From positions 137,900,496 to 137,964,495 of the forward strand of contig CM067369.1 of NCBI GenBank assembly GCA_034401795.1: a stretch of DNA of 64,000 nt. Reading direction: 5' to 3'. Of the stretch, positions 1 through 9,656 are shown one piece after another (position 1 is the stretch's first letter; the number at the start of each line of letters is the position of its first letter). The DNA comes from Chaetoderma sp. LZ-2023a. Taxonomy: Eukaryota; Mollusca; Caudofoveata; Chaetodermatida; Chaetodermatidae. The notes under the pieces were generated by a model. It saw nothing but the letters and a program-made list of their open reading frames with translations. It was not told where the DNA came from and made no database searches. The position numbers and the translations under genes were made by a program.

Positions 1-75
1 CCGTCGGTCACCGAGAATGACCGCTGGGTACTGGGTGTTCAGAGTGCTGGAGCGGGTGGCCCCGGGCCGGCACTT

Positions 76-750
76 GTGGACAAGTCCCAGGCACACCAGG
101 ATGAAGTCCTGTCCCTATGCGATGAGGGTGTGAGGGCAGCTATGAGTGCTGTCAACCATTCATATCGCCTTCTTCAGTCGGTGTGGGCTGAAGCGGGGGC
201 AGGCCACCCTGTGCCACCTGTGGCGCTTTCGTGCGTCAATGACGGCTTGGTGCTGTCTATGGACGCACTGGCAAGGGTGCAGGTGCGTGTGACAAAGTCC
301 AGGAGGCAAATGGCTCTTGACCATATGCATCTGGCTACGGCAGTCAGGGAGCGTCTTCTTGGGACACCCCTGACAGGGCCTAGCATCTTCGGTGGCCAGG
401 CGCGGGCCATCCTAGAGGACACTGCCAGCATTGCGCAGAATCGGTTGGCGGTAAGCCTACAGCTGGAGCGAGTGCGGCAAACGCACGCTCTAGGGGCTGT
501 AGGGAAACCGTTAGCTGTCCAACTTTCGAAGACGCAGAAGAAGCAGGAAGGCAAGGCGAAAGCTAAGCCTACTGTGACATCTGCTTCGTCTGGATTTTAT
601 CAGCCGCCGCCGGCTAAGAAAGCCAGGAAGGTTGTGGAGGCCCCTACCTTCCCCATTGTTGCTCATGATCGCCCTAGAGGCGGGAAGGGCAGGGGGAGGG
701 GTAGGGGTAAGTCCTCCAAGGGCGGAAAGAAGGGATCGGATCGTACCTGA
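76..750 (+). mobile_element. Gag-like C-terminal part of DIRS element 1
   Basis: This open stretch resembles the C-terminal Gag of the two other DIRS-like elements in the window. All three share a helical region with the pattern R(A/S)(A/S)(I/M)(A/S)A(L/V)(S/N)H followed by a GP(G/S)(L/I)FG motif (here TGPSIFGG). The end is very rich in Gly, Arg and Lys (GRGRGRGKSSKGGKKG), as expected for a nucleic-acid-binding tail. The N-terminal part of Gag is outside the window. Confidence 0.65.
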
Positions 751-949
751 GGGTACGAGAGTACCCTTCATATCCGCCTGGACCGCACCTGTGCGACAGG
801 AACAGCGGTGCCAGTTATACCTGCCGAGCCAAGACGGAAATGGGGCTCTCTCGTTAAGAAAGGGGGTGGGGGAGCGGACTGCGAGCCGGACAACCCCGTT
901 AGACGTCGAGGCGTCTATGGTGGGTGGAAGGCTCATGCGTTTCGTCGAG

Positions 950-1780
950 GCCGGCGAGGTGTGACGTCAGACAGTCTGGTCCCGGGATGGTTATCCCAGG
1001 GGTACATGCCGGAGTGGTGGGACTTTCCACCGCATAATCTGTCTTTGGCACCTGTCTGGACACCCGTACCACGGGACCCAGACAAGTTAGAAGCCGTTCA
1101 AAACGAAGTGTCGGGTTTGCTTCTGAAGGGAGCAATAAACCCAGCGAACCAAAACACTCCGGGCTTCTATTCAAATATGTTCCTTGTCCCCAAGAGCAGG
1201 GGGGTGGGGGGGATGGAAAAACCGAGGTCGGTAATGGCAGGATTGTCCCCAAGAGCACAGGGGGATGGAGACCCATACTCAATCTCAGGCCATTAAATTG
1301 GTTTATCCATACGCCTCGGTTCCAGATGGAAACGCTGAGGTCGGTAATGGCGGGATTGAGGAAAGGAATGCGGTGTGTGTCGATCGATCTGAAAGATGCA
1401 TATTTCCACATTCCTATGAACCGGAGTTGGCATAGGTTTCTGAGATTTGCGTTTCAGAATCAAGTATGGGAGTTTACTGTTCTCCCGTTTGGCCTGTCGA
1501 CAGCTCCGAGGGGTTTCACAAGAGTGGTCCTTGCGGTGACAGCGTTTCTCAGAGAAGAGAACGTGGCGCTACACACCTACATAGACGACTGGCTGCTCAA
1601 AGCAGACTCTGCAGCCAGGTTGAACGTGGATACTGCTCTGACTCTGAAGTTACTTTCAGATCTAGGCTGGATAGTCAACAAGGAGAAATCCGAGTTGACA
1701 ACCACTCACCATTTCGTTTATTTGGGGATGCGATTCGATCTCGAGGAGGGCAGGGTTTACCCGTCAGAGCCCAGAGTGGT
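950..1780 (+). mobile_element. Reverse transcriptase domain of DIRS element 1
   Basis: RT signatures can be read in this stretch: SIDLKDAYFHIP, LPFGLSTAPRGFTRV and the catalytic YIDDWLLKA, followed by KSELTTTHHFVYLGM. This is the DIRS/Ty3-like RT type. The same motifs occur in the whole element at 42156-44225. Confidence 0.85.
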
Positions 1781-1989
1781 GTCTGTTAGCCATCCTCAAG
1801 AGTTTTCGAGTGGGAAACCACATTCAGGCGAGGCGGTTTCTTCAGATGATGGTCTCCATGGAGCGAGTGATCCCGTACGCTGCTCTAATGCGAAGACCTA
1901 TCCAGTTGTATCTGATGTCTCTGTGGAAACAGAACAGAACCCCTGTCAAAACTGGTGCCAGTTTTTGAGCCGATAATATCGCATCTTGT

Positions 1990-2480
1990 ATGGTGGAAAC
2001 AGTGTCAGAATCTCCTAGTAGGGGTTTCGCTGCACCTACCCCACCCCCAGCTGTCCGTGTACACGGATGCATAGCTGGAGGGGTGGGGGGCCTGCCTGGG
2101 AGAACACCAGGTCTCGGGCACATGGACTCTCCTGGAGAGTCAGCTGCATATCAATCTGTTGGAAATGATGGCAGTGGAACTGGCGTTGGAAGAGTTTCTT
2201 CCGATGATCAGGGGCAAGGTGATATTGATACGATCGGACAATTCGACGGTAGTATCATACATAAATCGCCAAGGGGGACCAGGTCACCCACACTGTGTAT
2301 CAAAGTGTGGCACTTGATTCAATGGTGCAGGAATTACTCGGTTGTTTTGAAAGCAGCTCACTTTCCTGGCCGATTGAACATTCTGGCGGTTGCTTTGTCT
2401 CGCAGACAGAGAATTCTGCCAACAGAATGGTCCCTCAACCCTCCAGTTCTAAGAAGGATCTTCGAGCATAGGGGCAAACC
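1990..2480 (+). mobile_element. RNase H and connecting region of DIRS element 1
   Basis: The region following the RT resembles the RNase H of the other two elements. It contains the SDNSTVV..INRQGG-type segment in altered form, and then the FPGRLNILA..LSRR and PTEW motifs that precede the recombinase in this family. It is part of a fossil element. Confidence 0.65.
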
Positions 2481-2829
2481 CAACGTGGACTTGTTCGCCA
2501 CAAGGGGAAATGCTCAAGTCATGACTTATGTCTTGTCGATTCCAGATCCAAATGCCGTCGATACAGACGCTCTGGCGATAAGCTGGAGAGGGATGCACGC
2601 TTACGCGTACCCACCCACTGTCCTTCTGCCGAAGGTATTGGTGAAGATCAGGGAGGAACCGTGTCTGGTCCTGCTAATAGCGCCGTATTGGCCAAGCAGG
2701 CCGTGGTTCACGGATCTGCTAGATCTGCTGGTAGAAAATCCAGTGCAGTTGCCCGAGATTCCGAACATAATCTCCCAGACCAAGGGACGCTTCCTACACG
2801 AGCGTCCCGAAATGTTATTGACTGCGTGG

Positions 2830-3845
2830 TTGTTGTCAAACGACATTCCACGTCGGGAGGCTTTTCTCGACAGGCTGCTGATTTCATCGCGGCTGCGAGA
2901 AGGAGGCCAACCTTCGAGTCATACAACGACACGGTTAACGGATTTGCAGACTGGTGTGAGGAAAGGGGTATTGTTACCTTTCATTCCACTATTCAGCAAA
3001 TAGCAGACTTTCTCTGTGAGCTGTTCTTTTCAGGACTAGCTCCTGTCACAATTGCTGGATACTAGTCAGCTTTGGCTTCAGTTATCCCTTGTCTAGCCAA
3101 CAGGGATAGTCCAGATGGCCCAGTTGAGTGTGATGGTGAAGGGAATGAGCAATCTCCGACCGAGACAACCGGTAGTCATTCCAGCCTGGAGCCTGGAGTC
3201 TATCTTTAGTGCTTAATGTACTGGCCAAGCACCCTTTCGAACCATTGTGTTCGGCTAGTCTAAAGCATTTGACTCTAAAGGCGGTCTTTCTATTGGCAGC
3301 TTCCTCAGCTAGAAGGCGCAGTGTGATCCATGCGCTTTCAGCGGAGAGGGACCGATTATTGTCTCCAGAGAGGGTCTGCGTCTACTGCCAAGAGCAGAGT
3401 TTATGTCAAGGATCTCGGTCTTTGAGATATCCCGGCAAACCGATCGTTATACCGAAACTACGTAGGTTAGATCGTGATGCCAGTGTCTGGTGCCCAGTCC
3501 GTGCTTTGACTAAGTACAAAACGGACAGACTCGTTACGGTCGAATGGTAGACATCTGTGGATCTGCCTTATGGAGCCATATGGCGCCGCATCCATGGATT
3601 CTATCTCTCGTTGGGTAGTCGAATGCATTCAGATTACCCGTGAGATTATGACTGGGCACCAAGTGCAAGGCGCAAGGGCACGTTGTTAGAGGAATAGCCG
3701 CCTCTTCCGCCCTTGACAATGGTGTTCCGTTTAAGGACATCATGGCTGTCGCACAAGGGCACTGTGAGTCCTCTTTCACGGATTACTATATGAGGGATGT
3801 GTCAGACTTGGCCATTCCACTCGCTTTAGCTGTTTTGAGACGATA
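2830..3845 (+). mobile_element. Tyrosine recombinase region of DIRS element 1
   Basis: Recognisable YR stretches are GGFSRQAADFIAAARR..TFESYN..VNGFADWC (N-terminal core-binding part), then AASSARRRSVIHALSAERDR (catalytic Arg box) and, near 3740-3800, a stretch like the HxxxxFTDYY box of the other copies. Tyrosine recombinase in place of an integrase defines DIRS-type elements. Broken. Confidence 0.75.
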
Positions 3846-4340
3846 GCTATATGACCGCACTGCTCTTCTTCCTTTTTTGGCATTTGTAAGAGAGGATTTA
3901 GAAGCAGGCTTGGTCGAGCGAGAGGATATCAACCAGTTGTGTCACTGAGGCCGGACAAGTGAATGGTTGGAGGCTCCAGGTCTGAATTCCAAATATCATG
4001 AGGTAATTCACGATTGAGAGTGTTCTGTATTATGTCTATATATCATGATCATTCATCTTATATATTCATGCTCATTCCCAGGCTAATATATGCAAAGAGA
4101 AGTTAACCCTCTTGGCATATTTGTGTTTCAGGCGAGATACATGTTCGTGAGTTCTCTCCCTTTTCTTAGGAGAAAAAGGGGGGGGGGGGCAGTGATGCGA
4201 ATGTGATTCGGTTCCGATAACTTGATGGTCCTTTTAGGTCTCCGTTAGTCAAGTTGTTAAGTCTAAATCTTTCTCCAAGGGGCAAAAGTAGCATTTATGG
4301 CTTGCCCCTTCTCACCAGGTTACTGAACAAATCTGGTGTA
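3846..4340. other. Noncoding 3' region of DIRS element 1
   Basis: No gene is seen. The stretch lies between the recombinase region and the terminal repeats. It holds a run of G near 4180-4190. In the related whole element the corresponding spacer is about 540 bp. Confidence 0.5.
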
Positions 4341-4344
4341 TATC

Positions 4345-4961
4345 AGAAAGTAACAGAATGGTGAGTATTGATCGAAGGAGAATGCAGGAAATTTCAATTT
4401 CCCTTTCTCCGAGATCTAACAATACTCACCATTCTGTTACGGACCCAGCCTCCCAGCCCCACGGAGGCAAGCCATGGATTTCTCGTTTGGTGGCTATGCA
4501 AACAATATGAGCTCTATGGTAGACGGGTACTCTGCAGTTGGGAGCCGAGTACTCGGTTCCAAGGAGTCGGTAAAGCTTTCTAAGTCTATAGTCCTAGAGC
4601 CAGCTGTCAGGGCCAGCTGTGTATCAGAAAGTAACAGAATGGTGAGTATTGTTAGATCTCGGAGAAAGGGAAATTGAAATTTCCTGCATTCTCCGAGATC
4701 TAACAATACTCACCATTCTGTTACGGACCCAGCCTCCCAGCCCCACGGAGGCAAGCCATGGATTTCTCTTGGTTAGTGGCTATGCAAACAATATGAGCTC
4801 TATGGTAGACGGGTACTCGGCAGTTGGGAGCCGAGTACCCGGTTCCAAGGAGTCGGTAAAGCTTTCTAAGTCTATAGTCCTAGAGCCAGCTGTCAGGGTC
4901 AGCTGTATATCAGAAGTAACAGAATGGTGAGTATTGTTAGATCTCGGAGAAAGGGAAATTT
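4345..4961. repeat. Duplicated internal complementary region and right inverted repeat of DIRS element 1
   Basis: A unit of about 281-286 bp occurs twice. It consists of the internal complementary region (copies 4345-4440 and 4626-4724) followed by right-terminal sequence beginning GGACCCAGCCTCCCAGCCCC. The terminal half-unit 4911-4961 then ends the element. The second complementary region reads close to the reverse complement of the first, which is possible because this region is itself nearly palindromic. DIRS elements normally carry a single such region. Confidence 0.75.
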
Positions 4962-4973
4962 AAATTTCCTTCA

Positions 4974-5252
4974 ATCCATATCTATCTATGCCAAGCTCAC
5001 TTATACATCAATCGATTTGAAACCTTGAAACCTGAATTCCCAGAATCTATATTCAGTTTAGTTTCAAAATATTAAACAGAATATTTATTGCATCATAAAT
5101 TTATCAAAGATATACAATTCGTACACTATATAGTGACAGACTTCGACTTTGACGGAGCTTCATATATTCATACGTCATTCTGATTATGACGTTTGATACC
5201 TAGTGATATAATTGATTATGATGTCAGCTCTATGAGAGACAGATGGGATTCC
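4974..5252 (+). repeat. MITE-A copy 1 (degraded)
   Basis: MITE-A is the main short repeat of the window. Its full form is about 370 bp: end TGGATGAATCCAGTTTTAGC, then CCCGCCCATCTCTAGCTAAG, a hairpin built from GTTGAATATTTTGAAACTAA and its inverse around a GCAGCAACAGC spacer, then TAGTAAAGACATACAATTCG, two ATTATGAC(G/A)TCA segments and an inverted end AAACTGGATTC. This copy keeps mainly the right half and starts just beyond the DIRS end. Confidence 0.65.
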
Positions 5253-5738
5253 TCCAAATGAGGCAAACATGGCTGTGAGGACTCAAGTGGTAACATGCCA
5301 GAGAGGGGTGAGGGTCTATCCCTAATCATCAGCCTTTGCATATATTCACTTTGGAATTGTCTCTTGAAAGTCCTGCTGCTATTTGTCTTTTGCGCTGAAC
5401 AATTTGAATGAAAATTAATGCCTCAATAATTTTCAGTCAAATTATTCTTAAAACTTTATCAAGTCCCAATTCTTGACAATTGGACTGAAGTGTGTTGCAG
5501 GCATAGGCAGCAATAATTTTGATTAAATGTTTCTTAAAATCGAACTAGCAGCCTTCATTAGTCCAATAAAAAGTGATATTAAACTATTATTCTTGTCACG
5601 GACATGTCTCCTCACCTAAGAGAGCTGTAACTAAAGCAGTGACTAATTGCATGCAACACATTGTTTTGATAAGAAATGTTCCCCAAACAAGACAATACAT
5701 TTGTGAATAAATGGTTTCAGTTTATTTGATTAAATGTC
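5253..5738. other. Unassigned AT-rich intergenic or intronic DNA
   Basis: No exon, transposon end or clear repeat was recognised. There is a weak inverted pair of AATTATT-type sequence near 5415-5450. Confidence 0.4.
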
Positions 5739-6200
5739 TTACTTTAAAACTCCCTCTTGTATCAACTTAACCCTTTTAAGCTCAAGCTGGACAAATGGCC
5801 TCTGCCACAGTCTTGAGAAATGTCTATTTGCATGATAATAGCTAGAAGATTGTTTTGAAAATTTATCACTGGAATAGTTGCTGTCCTCGCTACAGATGCG
5901 TCTGAGTCTGAGGAACTGGCCATAGTCCATACCTTTTTTGGTGCTTTCCGGGTGTGCGGGGATGTAGTGTAGGTATCCATGTGTATTTGTCGGTTTTGTG
6001 TATAAATCAAAACCCAGATGATGGTCATCTTTGATGTAGACAAGCGTGTCCAGAAAACTAAGTTTCTTCGTGGAAATTTCAGCCATGAATTTGATGTCGC
6101 TGTTACAGTGTGATGAATTCATCTAAGTTTGTGCGGCCCTCTATCCAGATGATGAAGATATCATCATTGTAGCGGAGGTAGAGCGCCGGCTTGTGTGTAA
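5739..6200 (-). pseudogene. Penelope-like element, RT C-terminal fragment (head-to-head arm 1)
   Basis: On the minus strand, reading from 6200 down, the translation gives RT motif C in the form LYLRYNDDIFIIW, then the thumb segment KLSFLDTLVYIKDD..GFDLYTKPTNTHGYLHYIPAHPESTKKG and QFLRLRRICSED. That order is characteristic of Penelope-like RTs. The linker and GIY-YIG endonuclease expected after it on this strand are absent. An internal frame change separates the YNDD segment from the thumb segment. The fragment is truncated at both ends. Confidence 0.8.
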
Positions 6201-6735
6201 GAAGTGCTACACGCAAGCCGGCGTGCCAGCGCTCTACCTCCCCACTTTCAGAGAGAAACTCGTTAGAGCAGATTTTACTTACCCCAACATCAGGGGCCAA
6301 CAGGGACACACAATCCCTAATAAAGTAGAACCCTGCACAAAAACCAACTGCCCATTCTGCAAGAACCAGGACAAACGTCCCATCTTCAGCAGTACACACA
6401 GGCATCTTAAATACTGATGCAAAATGCAGACTTATTGTAACACTCGCAACTTACCTGTTCTAGATGCAAAAAAACAGATGTCGGAGAAACCCGAGAATTC
6501 CGGATACGCATAAAGGAACATCTCGGGGACAGAAAAAAATAAAGACACACCAGTCGCAAAACATTTTAATCTCTCGGGACACAATCACACATGTATCCAG
6601 TATCGCATAATAGAGGGTGTACCACACGATCCTGAATGTAAGAGAAACACACCCTTCCGCAAGGACCGAGAATCTTACTGGATCCATCAGTTACACACGA
6701 TGGACCCTATTGGTATCAATCACGCTGATTGGTAA
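6200..6735 (+). pseudogene. Penelope-like element, linker and GIY-YIG endonuclease fragment (head-to-head arm 2)
   Basis: On the plus strand the translation starts with a shared PALYL segment, then the Penelope linker with a CTKTNCPFC cysteine pair. After an in-frame stop near 6416 comes a GIY-YIG-like stretch (KHFNLSGHNHTCIQYRIIE, YWIHQLHTMDPIGINHADW). The plus arm thus carries what the minus arm lacks. The two arms meet at an inverted junction around 6195-6205, where both contain a form of the HKPALYL coding sequence. It is broken and not expected to be functional. Confidence 0.8.
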
Positions 6736-6774
6736 CCCCCTTTAGATTTCTGCTAAGTACAGAAAGTATATTTA

Positions 6775-7330
6775 AACCATGGCAAAGATTTGTTGGGCTA
6801 TTATGTGATGGCGCCATCTGGGCAAGCAGCAAAGTGGTTTCCAGAGAATATTTTGACAACCATTTATCAGATCCCTTTGAAACTTCATAGGGTCATAGAT
6901 TGATTGGACTCGGTCTGGGCAAGAAACTGATCGAAATTGACGATGGTCCGTAATACAAGATGCCCTCCAGGCACCAGTTGGCAGCTTGAAAATTTGGTTT
7001 CGGATGATAACTCTGCTACCATTTGTCTGGGGAAGAAACATTTTAAAATCGATGATGATTCGAAATCCAAGATGATCGACAGCCATTCGGGCCATCGTGA
7101 AAACTAGCTTTCAGATGATACCTCTGCTGCCATTTGTCAGATCACTAGGTTGATTGGACTAGGTTTGGGGACAAAACTGTTGGAAATCGATGATTGTATG
7201 AAATCCAAGATGGCCACCAGACACTGATTTCCATCCTGAAAATTGGTTTCCGGATGATAACTCCACTACCGTTTATCGGATCACTGAAACTTGATAGGTT
7301 GATTGGACCCGTCTGAGGAAGAAAATCAGT
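6775..7330. repeat. Degenerate repeats with GATTGATTGGACT units
   Basis: Related units recur, each with GATTGATTGGAC(T/C) (about 6896, 7151 and 7303), AAATCCAAGATG(G/A) and TTTC(C/A)GGATGATAACTC. Spacing is irregular (about 150-255 bp), so this is a decayed tandem or dispersed repeat. Open frames here are short and not conserved between units. Confidence 0.55.
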
Positions 7331-7399
7331 TTCTGAATGATGACTTGTTATGATGTACCTGAACAGTTCTCTTGTAACAATGCCCCTGTGAAATGAACA

Positions 7400-7640
7400 C
7401 GATATGACCATGGCCTACCATGAAAAAAACATGGTCTACCGTGGTTGTGAGACCAGGGGCTGTCATGGTAGAACAGAATTTCACAGTAAATGGTAATTGT
7501 CACCACAGTATTTTATCATGGTCTATAGACCATGGCTGACACCGCCTATTGTCTACCATGTCCTCCATCTACCATGGTAGAAAATGGTTTACCATGGTAG
7601 CTAAAACCATGGTCAACCAAGGTATATTTCATATTTAAAT
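7400..7640. repeat. CCATGG-rich imperfect palindromic repeat patch
   Basis: Many copies of the self-complementary word ACCATGGT and variants (CTACCATGGTAG, ACCATGGTC, GACCATGG) occur in 240 bp in both orientations. A smaller related patch lies at 8055-8175. No coding frame explains it. Confidence 0.65.
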
Positions 7641-8249
7641 AAATATTTAGTGGCCAGAGCATGTTGTATGCCTACACGTTTCCATCAAACTGTTAGTCTG
7701 TAATTCAGGTCCACTTTTGAAACAAAGTGAAAACGTGTGCCAGGCTGTAGAGCCTACAGCATTGTAAGCATGAGCGGTAATAGTCATGAAGATATTTATA
7801 AATATTGATCAATCTCTGTATATAAAAGACTATGAAAATGGTGGCATGGTTGGCCTACATTGGAATTTCTAGAAGAGACAAAATTTATACAAAAATTCAG
7901 TGTTTATTCTTATGTCTCTATGGACACATGCCATTTACTGTTCAAATGTCTTTTAATGATGATTACATAATCTACGCATAATAGTATAATGAAAACTCTT
8001 TAATTACAAAACGGCACAAATTTATAATTAAACAGTTACCTCCCTTATTATATTATGTCAACCATGGTCAAATAATTTTTCCCATGGACAAAACAGTCAG
8101 AAATTTGTACAATGGTCAATATTTACCATAGTCACACACGTCATATTTCAAGGTTGACCATGATCATCCATGTTTGACTAGGTTATGACTTTTTGTTGAA
8201 ATTTTGTTATTTTCTTAAAACATCTTGCTCATTAAACTGTTCCATATAA
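7641..8249. other. Unassigned AT-rich DNA with a second CCATGG patch
   Basis: No gene recognised. The stretch at 8055-8175 repeats the ACCATGGTC and CCATGGACA words of the upstream patch. Confidence 0.4.
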
Positions 8250-8340
8250 TTCCATATAAATTAATATAATTTTTAGATTTGTGAAATTCTGCCTCTAATT
8301 CAATTTCACAACTAAAAAAATTATATTAATTTATACGGAA
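8250..8340. repeat. AT-rich inverted repeat
   Basis: Two arms of about 38 bp (left TATAAATTAATATAATTTTT, right inverse) enclose a short loop. It lies 120 bp upstream of the first recognised haspin exon, inside the preceding intron. Confidence 0.6.
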
Positions 8341-8463
8341 TGAAATCATCATATGTTAACATTTATTTCGTTTCAATACATCTAGCCACATAATTTTATC
8401 AGTTTTATTTTCAAGTATTCTGGTGTGAATATGCACCTTTAATAAATGTGTTTCTTTTTGCAG

Positions 8464-9656
8464 AAAAATTCTAGTACTGGTAGTGATGAAATCTTTGTAT
8501 CCAGGCAGCAAAGGCCGAAGAAGACAAGAGGTAGTCGTACAGCTCTACGTGATCGCACTCATCAAAATTACAATGAAAATTATTTAGTAGATGGTGGTAA
8601 GAAAAAACCTCATTGGTTAAGACCATTGTCAAAAGCGAAACTAAATGAAAATCGGGATACAGTTAAAAGCAGAAAGGAAAAGATATCGATGGCAAACTTT
8701 AGTGAGATCGAAGAGTATAGCCTGATTATAGCAGAATCACCAGTAGTTGAGGCAACTATGGCTGTCCTTAAACCAGTCAAACAAACATCAACAGAATGGC
8801 TGTCCATCGAGACTAGCACGCCTTGTCAACAACAGACTGTATCTAGTGAATCGAAAAAACAAAACTTTACAGCGCTGGCTGATAAATCTTATCATAGTGA
8901 TCTTTGCATTTCTCGTATAGAAAGTCTATCTAATAGTCCAGCAGAGGAACAAAACAGATACTCTAGTCACGATTCTGACAATCATAATATACAGAGCTGT
9001 TTGATAAACATGTCTTTGGGCCTGGACAGAATGGTGAATGCTAATTCCGGTGCTGCAGGTCATAAATATAAATTTGACCCATCGATCGATCGGACAGATG
9101 CTCAGAGCTGCCATATGAAAACATATCCAAGATTTACTAATACTGAAACATCAACACCTTATCTTGTAGGCAATTCAGATAATAAATCAAATTCTGCTCA
9201 TTGTTTACACTCATTGAGAAATAGAACAGTATTTCAGGGTACCAGCTATAATACACATGCTTCACCACTGCTATGTCAAAATGTTCATGCTCACACGTCT
9301 ATACATCAAGCTGAAAATACAAAAAGTAATTTGTATGACAATCATGATTCAGGTCGTGGAGGCTTTACACCGAGTCAGTATCACATTTATAATAACTGTC
9401 ACGTCCAGGTAGAATTGATGTCTCCTTGTCTATTGCCTTGCTCATCTTTAAGTAATGGTTCTTCTGAAAGTTACAGTGGCAGTAGCATCGGTGCTTCACC
9501 ACAGCTGAATGTCAATGAGGCAGCAGGACATATTTCAGAACTATATAATTCTGCGTGCTTGTTTAGCAGTGCGGAATCTGAACAATCTAGTTATTCCATC
9601 TCATCCAAAGCAGCTAAGAGAAGAACAAGGTTAACATGTGACCACATACTGGACAG
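8464..9656 (+). CDS. HASPIN: Haspin exon a (N-terminal disordered region)
   Basis: The acceptor is TTTCTTTTTGCAG ending at 8463 and the donor is CAG-GTAAGT at 9657. The exon starts at a codon boundary and ends with two bases of a codon (phase 2). It encodes 397 residues rich in Ser, Asn, His and Thr, with basic patches (RQQRPKKTRG near the start, KAAKRRTR near the end) and no recognised fold. This fits the variable, disordered N-terminal half of haspin, which carries regulatory phosphorylation sites in vertebrates. Assignment to haspin rests on phase continuity with the next exon, not on sequence similarity. Confidence 0.8.

Larger units (their letters stand above)
1..4961 (+). mobile_element. 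DIRS-like tyrosine-recombinase retrotransposon, element 1 (left part outside window)
   Basis: The parts run in the usual DIRS order: Gag-like tail, reverse transcriptase, RNase H, tyrosine recombinase, then a noncoding right end with inverted-repeat and internal complementary sequence. The right end is placed near 4961 because the last bases repeat, in inverse, half of the internal complementary region. DIRS elements insert through a recombinase and a circular DNA intermediate. The copy is a fossil: broken, with roughly five to eight interruptions, and clearly older than the element at 38936-45985. It lies on the same strand as haspin, upstream of the first recognised exon. Confidence 0.85.

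Noticed and set aside
4974-8463. Search for the haspin first exon or promoter upstream of exon a
   Set aside because: No phase-compatible exon with an initiator Met and donor could be supported. The region is repeat debris.
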